From assembly GCF_902148845.1 (NCBI RefSeq), contig NC_043760.1, forward strand, positions 22,907,743 to 22,971,742: DNA of 64,000 nt, read 5' to 3'. Source of the stretch: Salarias fasciatus. Taxonomy: Eukaryota; Chordata; Actinopteri; Blenniiformes; Blenniidae. How positions within the stretch are numbered: the first letter of the stretch is position 1; the number at the start of each line of letters is the position of its first letter. Position numbers and translations under genes: made by a program. Shown piece by piece: positions 55,301 to 64,000 of the stretch. Under the pieces are notes generated by a model. The model made no database searches. It saw only the letters and a list, made by a program, of their open reading frames with translations, and was not told the DNA's origin.

Positions 55301-56748
55301 CCATGGGAGCCAGAGACACAAACAGTTTGGTGAATGAATAAGGATCCGTGCAGGAATCAACGAGCTCAATCAGCCTCCGCTTGGCGGCCAGCCTGAAGTC
55401 ACAGTTATTGAACTGCAGGGATTGATACAGCCCCAGGATGAGGCTGATATTCTCAGCATCCAGTCGGGGAATGTTATGCAGGAGGATCGCGTGGCACTTC
55501 TCCAGCAGAGGTCTGTGAATGTACTTGATGCTGCGCAGAAACTGCAGCATCCTGCGGGGGCTGTTGTAGTTCGAGGGACCCATGGTGAGCAGGAGATGAT
55601 CTGCTCTGCTGATGAGAGCGTCTCGCAGCCGGGGAGACACCATGGAGGACACGCTGGTCATCAGAGCAGTCAAGACCCTGCAAAAACAATCATGCAGAAA
55701 ACTAAACACACGAGCCACAAAGAGGCTTCATTTATCGATCTCATGACAAACCTGGGGTCATCAATAGACGATAACTTCTGAGCCATGATGTTGGTGATCT
55801 TGCCCATTAGCGGGCTGTGTTGCAGGTGCTGATCACTTAAACAAACAGCAAACTTGGACAGAGATGCCATTGGCAATCTGCAATAAATAGTATTTAAGCC
55901 AAAATTTGGTTAGCGGGTGTACAATGAAAAACACTGTGACTTTTTCGTTAAAATACTCTTTAAAACAAAATAAACAAATTTTTTTTGTAAGACAGGCTTT
56001 TCAAATGTCACATCATGTATTCAAAACTCATAGGTAGTGCTGCAGATCGGTTGATGCATATTTTTTAAAGACATTCAGAATATAAAGCAACTTAAATTTT
56101 AGACAACAGGTGTCCAATAAAGTGGTAATAAGAGTTTCAAGAGTCTAAAATCGCAAAGGGAATTTAATGCTTCAGGGCTGTTGGTTAAAATGAATCGATA
56201 GTTTGCTTTGATCGATCACATCAAGCTGCACAGTACTTGATTAGAAAATGTAATCCTACCTTTCTAAGCGTAGCCATGCTTCTGAAACCAGCTGCTGAAT
56301 GAGAGAGTCGTGTTCCTCCACATTCAGCCTACGAGAGGAACAATTACAAAATGTCTTAGTTTTACCTTTTTTTTAATATTGTCAGAGAGTTTATTCAGTG
56401 TGCATTTACACACCTGAGGAAAGCGTAAAGCACGTCGACCAACACCAGATCGTCCATAAGAGCAATTTTGTTCTCAGCCAGGACCCGGAGGGTCAGGAAC
56501 TCTGGGTGAGCCTTGGTGAGCGCCACAGTCCTCAGCAGCTGAGGCTTCTCTTTCTGGAACTGCCACAGCATCCCCACAGCGCAGCTCACGTGATCCACTG
56601 TGAGCTTGGCCTTGTTCTTCCCCACCACATCGAACACTTGGTCCTCGGCGGAGCAGCCTCGCAGCTGCTCCAGGACCTGGTGTCTGTCCACGGCTCCTCC
56701 GGTGAGGAGCCTGCGGAGGCAGAGCGTCGCTCCTCTGAGTCGAAGCAT
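52373..56748 (-). CDS. fastkd1: FAST kinase domain-containing protein 1, mitochondrial
   Basis: Mitochondrial RNA-binding protein of the FASTK family, which tunes stability of mitochondrial mRNAs (human FASTKD1 affects ND3 mRNA). Fourteen coding exons: 56414-56748, 56260-56328, 55752-55877, 55279-55677, 55076-55186, 54545-54676, 53990-54476, 53796-53910, 53593-53721, 53332-53463, 53117-53230, 52864-53008, 52536-52650, 52373-52456; 830 residues (human 847). The start is the ATG at 56748, which opens an Arg-rich mitochondrial presequence (MLRLRGATLCLRRLLTG). The helical-repeat body is followed by FAST_1/FAST_2 and a C-terminal RAP domain in the last two exons (VAVDFLDSKSFCKN ... RHLEILGYRVVQIPHFEW). 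Most of exon 7 is strikingly GC-rich. Confidence 0.93.
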
Positions 56749-59263
56749 CCCAACCAAACACCTGGACTCAGGTCAAACCAACACTGGGGTCGTCATGGTG
56801 ACAGCATCCTCCCCTTCCTTCACAGACCTTTATGGAGAGAGGATAAAAACACATTATAGAAACACAACTACAACAATTTGACAATGACTTAAATAAGCAT
56901 TTACAAAGCAATCAAACCAGCTGAGTTTGACATGTTGTCTCTAGACAGAAGCAAATAAACTCCCCTGTCCATTCATACATGCAGACTGAGAGGTGACTTC
57001 CTCCTGATAACACGTTGTCCACATGGACAGACACACATACGGACACACAGCCTCCTCCCGCCGCTGCCCCCTGCACTGCACCATAGATATTAACATAATA
57101 TACACTTTTAATCCCAATGGAAGCAACACGAATTGAAAACAGAGGAAAGAAGTGTCTCAAAGTCAACATTACCCAGCAGGCATGCTACCACGGTTTACTT
57201 CCGTAGCCAGTGACATAATGTGGGAGGGTTAATTTTAATCCTGAGTTTTGTCTTTCAGGCACCACATCAATGTTTTGGACAGGTTAAGATAAATAGATAG
57301 ATATACAGATGAAGCCAAAAGCTTCCTTGTGAAGGACTGTGATGAAAGGAAGAAATGGGTTTGTCATGGGGTGAAGGAGCACGAGTCAAAGGTCAGGACA
57401 GGGTTTGCCGACCTTATGTCCCTAACAGAATGAGCAGGTTCAGTTATATTTTGGAAAAATGTGTTGACAAGCATTGAACTGATCAATATTATATGCATTT
57501 CTGGCAACAAAGCGCGCTATAATTGAATACTTTTCTCAGCATGTCTTTGAACAATTCACTTCTCTGTGTTGTTGGAATACATATTTCATCACTGCAAGAA
57601 TGTTCTGCAATTTTTGGAATTTTATAGTATTTAGAAAATGTCCAGATTCATTTGCACCACTTTTATGTGGATTTAATTTTGATAAAGTTACCAGACAGGC
57701 AGTTTCCTGAGAGAGGGTTAAGGATCAGCCTTGCAGGTCAGTCTGAGGGCACAGCTGCCCTGCGCACGTTGACGTCCCCGCCGCGCCATCTTCAGAAAAC
57801 ACTCAGCGCTCCGCTGAATGAAACTTCGCTTTTCTGGTTTAGGAGAGCTGATCGCTGCATGGACTGTTAACTTTGCTTCGGCAGGTGATGTGTTTTCCCT
57901 TTATATCCATCTTAGGGACACGTGAGCATGTCGCTGTGTTGAAAGCGGCTCTCTTTCTGGAGGGTGAAAGCTCTCTCTCTCTCTGACTGTGGCTAGCTGA
58001 ACATGCTAATGCTAACGGTGGGCCTGTCGGTAAATAGGAGCTCGCTGGAAGCTTCTGTCTGCGTGAAATAATCGTGATTAAAAACACAGCGATTGAGAAT
58101 GGTGAATCGGAACACCCGATGCAGTCAATCACACAACCTGTATCTTCTCATGGATCAACAGGTCGGTGGAGTCTTTAAAGGCGATGCTAGCTAGCTAAGG
58201 TTAGCTAGCACGCTGCACAGCCTCGAGTTAAAAGCTGCATTATTTGCGGCAGTCGTGTCGATATTAAGCTAATTTTCCCTATTTAAAAATTAAAACAATC
58301 AGCTTTACATGGGTTCCTACAGCGGCCAGCTTCCAGATGAAACGTAGAAGATTTGGTTCAAATACAGGGCTTTCATTACCTAAATATAAACAGTAATAGT
58401 CAGATGACTCCATTATATTTATCACCATGCCACTCAGTTCACCAATGAGCTAAGATAAGAAGAGGAGTAAAGCAACTGTAATGGAACTCCAACAGTAATA
58501 AGTTCATGGATACGTGTACTCTTGGATTAAGGCCCCTGTCATTTCATTGGTATTTTATGAGGAGCATGGTCTCATGGGAAATGTGCCAGAAAATGACTAA
58601 TATAATAATTTCAATGAAAATCCAAATTATTAGATTCAGATTTTTTTTTCCAACCTGAAAGAAAGTCGTTTCAGAGTTATTTCACTTGATATCTCACTCC
58701 ATTCTTAAAATGTTCCATCATCATACTGTGACCTGCAAACCCTGTAGTTTATTTATGGCGATTGCTGTAATATAGTGATTTTATGAAATGAACCGATTGA
58801 CTGCCCAGGGTCTATTCTGCCTTTTGTTTGCATTAGCAGTTATCGGCCTCAAACCCTGACTTCAGTCCATGTTAAGCTCCGATAGGAGCTAAATTGTATA
58901 TAATATACATGTAAACAGCCTGGTCTGATGTGATCCAAGGTTTTGTGCAAATTAACATGTATTATCAATCCCTTCAAGGAAGTTCCTTTATTTCATGTAC
59001 TAATCCATCTTCTTTCTAAGATTTAGTAGGTAGCCACAACAGGTAGCTGGTGAGGGTCAAAGGTCTTGCTCAGGGGCTCATTTGATAGTGTAATTAATAT
59101 ATGAAATATTAATTTTTTTACTATATGTCATTGTCAGGATCAATACTGCATATCGCAAAAACAGTTATTTTTATTCCTTAGTGAATAAGAGCCATCTTTT
59201 TCTCATTCTGTTGTTGCGCACTCACGTGTCTCGTTTGTCATCTTCAGGTGTTTTAAAGACATT
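56749..59263. promoter_or_regulatory. Divergent fastkd1 / ppig upstream region and ppig 5' UTR intron
   Basis: fastkd1 and ppig start head-to-head. The ppig first exon is probably non-coding and ends at the CGGCAG|GTGATG donor at 57884; its coding sequence begins 17 bases after the TCTTCAG acceptor at ~59247. The GC-rich part (~57730-58030) is the likely ppig promoter. 57180-57700 and 58200-59200 are AT-rich; I see no gene in them. Confidence 0.55.
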
Positions 59264-62200
59264 ATGGGGATCAAGGCTCCACGTCCACGCTGCTTCCTGG
59301 ACATTGGCATCAGCAATGTCCTTGGTAATAACATTTAGCATCCTGACTTCTTCATGATAAACCATGTCAGGGTTTGAATGTGTTTATGCTACCAAACTAA
59401 GTGTATGTTTTTATTCTGTCTTAGGTGGAACTGCAGATATTTCTATTCACTTATGATTGATTTGTCATTTTCTCACTAAATTAATCAGCTGTTTTACGAA
59501 AAAAGTCAGAAATTGACAGTGTCTTCCAAAGCTTTAAATGCAGCACATTGTCAGCCTGTGTTCATGAACTGTGTGAGTTTAGTACAAACTGAAGTGAATC
59601 TGTGTGACGCTGGTGTTTCCCCACAGTCGGCAGAGTCGTGGTGGAGTTGTTTGCGGATATGTGTCCCAAAACGTGTGAAAACTTCCGATGCCTCTGCACA
59701 GGTGAGTGATGTTTCTTCAGCCGACAGCAGTCGCAGTCTGTGACGTAATGTTGTGTGAACTCGTCGTGTTTTTTCATGCAGGTGAGAAAGGCATCGGCAA
59801 AGGAACCCAGAAACCTCTGCACTACAAAGGATGCCTTTTTCATCGGATTGTGAAAGATTTCATGATTCAGGGAGGAGACTTCAGTGAAGGTGAGTCGGCA
59901 AAGTGTGACCCATCAAACTGCCCCGTCAGACAAGCCCCAACGTTTTCCTCAATGTCACAGGTAACGGAAGAGGAGGCGAATCCATCTATGGAGGCTTTTT
60001 CGAAGGTAAAGAATTTGCTGCCTGTTGTCATCCAAAATGACCCAGCTTCAGGATGGCCGTACAAACTTATTCCTTTCCTTCAGATGAGAGCTTCGCTGTT
60101 AAACACAACAAGGAGTATCTGCTGTCGATGGCCAACAGGGGCAAAGACACCAACGGGTCTCAGTTCTTTATGTGAGAGCAGTTTGTTCAGTTTTATAAGC
60201 AGCATTAGACTTTTTTCAAGACTTTGAGTTAATTACATTTTCTGTTTTTGCACGGTTTGTGATGTCAGAACTACAAAACCCTCGCCACATCTGGATGGGT
60301 AAGAGCTGCTGGATTTAAAATTTCAAAAGTGTATATATTTAACTAAGCATGCACTGCATATTGACATCTAAATCCTGCCTCTGCCCTGTCAGCGTCCACG
60401 TGGTGTTCGGTCACGTGATCGCCGGCCAGGAGGTCGTTCAAACCATGGAGAACCAGAAGACCGACCACAACAGCAGGCCGTACGCTGAGGTGAAAGTTCT
60501 GAACTGCGGAGAGCTCATCCCGAAATCCAAAGGTCAGATGGCGCCACCTCAACGTCATTACTTTCAGGACGAATTTCAAAATTCTGCTTAATTCTGAATA
60601 AGCTTGTTGCATGTGTACAGCAAAGAAAGAACAAAAGAAGAAGAGAGAGGGAGTCTCGTCCAGCTCAAGCAGCAGCTCGAGTGACTCCGACAGCTCCTCC
60701 GAGTCCTCGTCCGAGTCGGAAAAAGAGTCAAAGAAGCGGAAAAAGAAGGCGAAAAAGCTTAAAAAGAAACAGAAGAAAAAAGAGAAGAAAAAGTAATCAG
60801 CTTATCTTCACAGAAGGGTTTTCAATCAAGAGACCAGTACTTTAGGACTGAACTGCATGTTTTCACAGGCCAGAACCTGAAAGTGCCGGAGAGAAAGAAC
60901 AAGAAGAGGTGGTCACATCCACAGTCCGCCCTGAGGAAATCCCGCCCATCCCCGAGAACCGGTTCCTCATGAGGAGAAGCCCGCAGGCCGTCCAGAGGCC
61001 CACGGAGGAGGGCGACAATAATCCCAGAAATAAAGACGACAGGACGAGGGACAGGTTTGTGTGACAGTAGATATGAAAAACGTCCCATCATAATGATTTC
61101 ACCTGCTCAATATCATGTAAACCTGTTTTTCTCTTTGCAGTTCTGGCGTAGGTTTTAATTCCACATATCACAGAAGACTGGTGATGACTCGGTCAGGCAG
61201 GAAGATCAAGGGCAGAGGTCCTCGGGTACGTGTCCCGCAAGCATGCAAAGAGCTCAGCCAGTTTCGGTCGATGAATGAATGAATGAAATTTGCACTGATG
61301 TTTTCCCATCCAGAGATATCGAACGCCGTCGCGCTCTCGTTCGAGGTCCAGAGATCGATTCCGTCGCAGCGAAACGCCTCCTCACTGGCGTCTGGAGATG
61401 CAGCGTCAGAGGATGAGAGCAGTCACAGGGGAGCGCTGGATCAAGGGTGACAGGTGAGAAAACCGGTTCAGCGTTTTGTAGTATTCTCAATGTGAAGTAA
61501 TTTCTACTTTCTCATCAGTGTTAAGTTCAGGTGACCTTTGTTTTAGGCCTCTGCTTGTACAGACAAATACTTTCTTTAATCCAAGTCATTGCCTATATCT
61601 AAATGATAAACCAGTGTAACGATAACTAAAGTGCCACATGGCATCAATGATAAATCCTTGATCTGAGAAACCGAAAACCTTGAATGTTATTATTTTCCTC
61701 TCTTGTGAGCCGCAGTTAGCAATTCATTCTTCAACAGTTTCATGTGAAATTCACGGTACAGTAAAAAATTGAATAATAGTTACACATTTAGTTCAGCTTG
61801 ATCCTAATCACCTTTTTGTTTGGTTTTTTTTTCCCCAACAGAAGTGAAATGAACGAAGGTAAAGATGAAGCAGATAAGGCTCCTAAACGAGAGAGAAAGA
61901 TCTCCAACTCGACCCGCGAGCACTCGGCTGAGGGCAAAAAGGACAAGAAACGTTCCCACAGGTCCAAGAGCAAGGAAGACGCCAACGAAAAGGATGAGAA
62001 GCATAGCAAACACAAGGCAAAGAAGCGGGAGAAGTCTCACAGTCGCAGTAAGAGTCGCGAGAAGAGCAGGAGGTCCAAAAGCAGAGAGAAGGGTCATAAG
62101 CATAAAAGTGATGAGAAAAGAGGCCGGTCGAAGAGCAAAGACAAACATTCACGGAAGGAAAAGAAGGAAAAAGAGTCAGAGAGTGATCAGAAGGATAAAA

Positions 62201-62790
62201 GTAAGGGTCATGAGTCTGACAAGAAACTTAAAGACGACGCGAAAGGAAGGAATGGTGAAAGCGCCAGGACGAAATCCAAAAGCAAGGAGAGAACTACAAA
62301 AGATGCTCGCAGATCGAGAAGCCGAAGCAAGGACAAAGGGTCGAAAGATAAGGACGAGAAACGAGACAAAGACAGAGAGCGAGGCCGAGACCGCCGGAGT
62401 CAAGACAGGAGCCGAGAGAGCAAGAGGAGAGGGACGTCCAGGGACAAAGAGCGCCGGTCCAGGAGTCCAGACCGGAGCAAGACCAGAGACGGCCACCGGG
62501 GCCGGCGCTCCCGGAGCAGGAGCAGCAGGAGGCGGCACAGCAGGGAGCGCTCGTCCCACCGGAGAGACAAGGACCGGAGGCGCAGCAGCAGCAGCAGCTC
62601 CTCCTCCTCCTCTTCCTCCGACAGCGACAGAGACAAGAGGAAGAGCCACAAACGGAGAGCCAGGAGCGCCTCAAGGTCAAAAGACCGGCGGAACCGGGCC
62701 AGATCCAGATCAAACAGCGCGAAAGGCAGGGATAAGAACGACAGCAGGAAGAATCGGTCCAGCTCCAGCTCCAGCTCCGACAGCGACTGA
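59264..62790 (+). CDS. ppig: Peptidyl-prolyl cis-trans isomerase G (SR-cyclophilin)
   Basis: Nuclear-speckle cyclophilin with an arginine/serine tail that binds SR proteins and RNA polymerase II. Twelve coding exons: 59264-59324, 59627-59701, 59782-59889, 59961-60005, 60084-60171, 60269-60298, 60393-60532, 60621-60792, 60869-61054, 61141-61225, 61314-61453, 61842-62790; 692 residues (human 754). The cyclophilin domain (~10-180) has [17 protein letters not shown] with the catalytic Arg and Phe, [11 protein letters not shown] and [14 protein letters not shown]. The cyclosporin-contact Trp of cyclophilin A is replaced by His (SPHLDG), as in mammalian PPIG. After it come a Ser/Lys-rich stretch, a moca/acidic region with RFLMRRSP, and a ~316-residue RS-rich terminal exon ending in SSSSSSDSD. 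Confidence 0.96.
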
Positions 62791-63191
62791 ACCTGCCGGG
62801 ACCTGTTTGATCCGATGCTGCATGAAAGCAGCGATAGATAGATCCTCTCATCGATTGATCTGCTCAGACTCTTCGATTAGCTGATCTGTGGACGACGTGC
62901 TGAAGCTGCTGCTGGATTCATGACAGTTAGTCCAGAATGATTCCTTCACATAACACTTACTGTCAGTTCGTGATTTTGTTCTGTTCCTTTCCTTGGCGAT
63001 TGTTTTGGTTGAACCGTTGCCTTCATTCTGTTTTGTTTTGTTTTTATAAGAAGACTGTTGTTTTCTCCTGAGTTATTTTTATGGCCAATCCAGAGAGTAA
63101 TCGTCAAAATGCATGCATATGTTTCCTTCTTCGGCAGTCTGTCGACGTTCTGTTTTGACATCTGAAATGCTTTACTGTAATCTTGTTTAGC

Positions 63192-63213
63192 TTTTTTTTT
63201 TTTTTTTTTTTTT
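63192..63213. repeat. Poly(T) run in ppig 3' UTR
   Basis: 22 consecutive T residues in the 3' UTR of ppig. Confidence 0.85.
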
Positions 63214-63306
63214 ATTCGAACTCCGTCATGGTTATCTTGGTTAACACAGTAAGAAGTGTATGAATCCTGTTTTGAGTCCTCAGACCTCTGCTGAGGCCTT
63301 CAAGGA

Positions 63307-63312
63307 AATAAA
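63307..63312 (+). terminator. ppig: Polyadenylation signal of ppig
   Basis: AATAAA ~515 bp after the stop codon and 24 bp from the opposing cfap210 signal. Confidence 0.75.
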
Positions 63313-63336
63313 AGACGTGTTTTGATTTTCACCAGT

Positions 63337-63342
63337 TTTATT
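63337..63342 (-). terminator. cfap210: Polyadenylation signal of cfap210
   Basis: Reads AATAAA on the minus strand, ~70 bp after the cfap210 stop. It faces the ppig signal. Confidence 0.7.
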
Positions 63343-63409
63343 GTGTAAATTACTTAATCATCAAAACACAAACACACTGAAAGTACTGTGAAAACCCTCC
63401 TGATCTTGA

Positions 63410-64000
63410 TCACCACGTGAATCCCAGTCTCTTCTTGGCGTCCTGGATGTCTGCCGGCTCGTGAAGCTTCCTGATGTCCTCTGTCGTCCCGGAGACGTAG
63501 TTGGGCATCTGAGCGCCGCTGCCGTCCTGAACCAGATAGCTTTTCCTGACCGCTCTGACGGGACCGGGCCCCCCTCCGAACCCTTCCCTCGCAGCCTTGC
63601 AGAGCGGGAAGACGTTCCTCTGAGCCTCGGCCGCCACGCTGATCACGCCGTGCGAATACTGCTGGAACTGCCTGTCCTCCATGGCGGCCAGCTCGGCGTT
63701 CCTCACTTCGAGTTCCTGCTCCTCCAGTCTCAGCTGCTCTCGCCGCACACTCTTTTCAACCTGCAGTTGACCCGATTCAAATCAAACAAGTCACTTTCTG
63801 AAGGAAATGCCCACTTTTTTTAAATTATCTATTTAATGATATTCCAGTAGATTTCAACATTACCATCTGTGAGGCGTTGAAATCTTGTAATGATTTTTTA
63901 ATCGCTCGGAGTTTCTTTGCCTGCAGTTCTTGTTTCTCTGAAGATATCCTGAGCATCTCTTTCCTGGCCTGCAGTTCGTCTTGCTTCTTCTGCTTGTCCA
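63410..64000 (-). CDS. cfap210: Cilia- and flagella-associated protein 210 (CCDC173), C-terminal part
   Basis: Axonemal microtubule inner protein of motile cilia and sperm flagella. Only the end lies here: part of one exon (63864-64000, open to the right) and the last exon (63410-63758). The first piece is Lys/Glu/Gln-rich coiled coil (DKQKKQDELQARKEMLRISS) of the trichohyalin-plectin-homology type; the last exon ends with DIQDAKKRLGFTW, which matches my recollection of the vertebrate CCDC173 C-terminus. Position next to ppig and opposite orientation agree with human 2q31.1. ppig and cfap210 run tail-to-tail. Confidence 0.88.

Noticed and set aside
61865-62884. 339-codon open frame overlapping the last ppig exon in another frame
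   Set aside because: The RS/RD-rich repeat composition of the true frame removes stops from the other frames. The shifted frame is an Arg/Gly/Thr-rich shadow without domain or splice context.

Overview
The window is vertebrate nuclear DNA, most likely from a ray-finned (teleost) fish. All genes are intron-split with short GT-AG introns, every recognisable protein has a vertebrate orthologue, and the repeats (L2/CR1-type LINE tails, a tRNA-SINE-like teleost repeat, a short palindromic hAT-like element, TG microsatellites) are of teleost type. The species cannot be named from the sequence.

Layout, left to right: (1) 404-17938, minus strand: the first 26 coding exons of lrp2 (megalin), which runs off the left edge. 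(2) 19263-22165, plus: ccdc89, a coiled-coil gene with a ciliary RFX X-box upstream. (3) 22414-25271, minus: atp5f1b, the beta subunit of mitochondrial ATP synthase. (4) 25272-30302: about 5 kb without a secure gene, holding a LINE relic and a long TG microsatellite. (5) 30303-44238, plus: a collagen XXVIII gene (VWA - collagen - VWA - Kunitz, 34 coding exons) with a 270-bp hAT-like miniature transposon in intron 1 and a possible alternative last exon. (6) 45594-48491, plus: bbs5. (7) 49466-51684, plus: klhl41. (8) 52373-56748, minus: fastkd1. (9) 59264-62790, plus: ppig. (10) 63410-64000, minus: the last two exons of cfap210 (ccdc173), which runs off the right edge.

The set lrp2(-) bbs5(+) klhl41(+) fastkd1(-) ppig(+) cfap210(-) has the same order and orientation as human 2q31.1. 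In this fish ccdc89, atp5f1b and the collagen XXVIII gene lie between lrp2 and bbs5, whereas their human orthologues are on other chromosomes. The genes do not form one pathway. Three (ccdc89, bbs5, cfap210) belong or probably belong to cilia/flagella, two (atp5f1b, fastkd1) act in mitochondria, klhl41 acts in muscle, ppig in nuclear RNA processing, lrp2 in endocytosis and the collagen in extracellular matrix.

Exon boundaries were read by eye from splice sites and reading phase. They sum to open frames in every complete gene, but single boundaries could be off by a base or two. I found no prokaryotic-style system, CRISPR array, rRNA, tRNA or clearly novel gene. The most original leads are the alternative collagen terminus, the RFX site at ccdc89, the three-gene insertion into a conserved block, and the telomere-like core of the miniature transposon.
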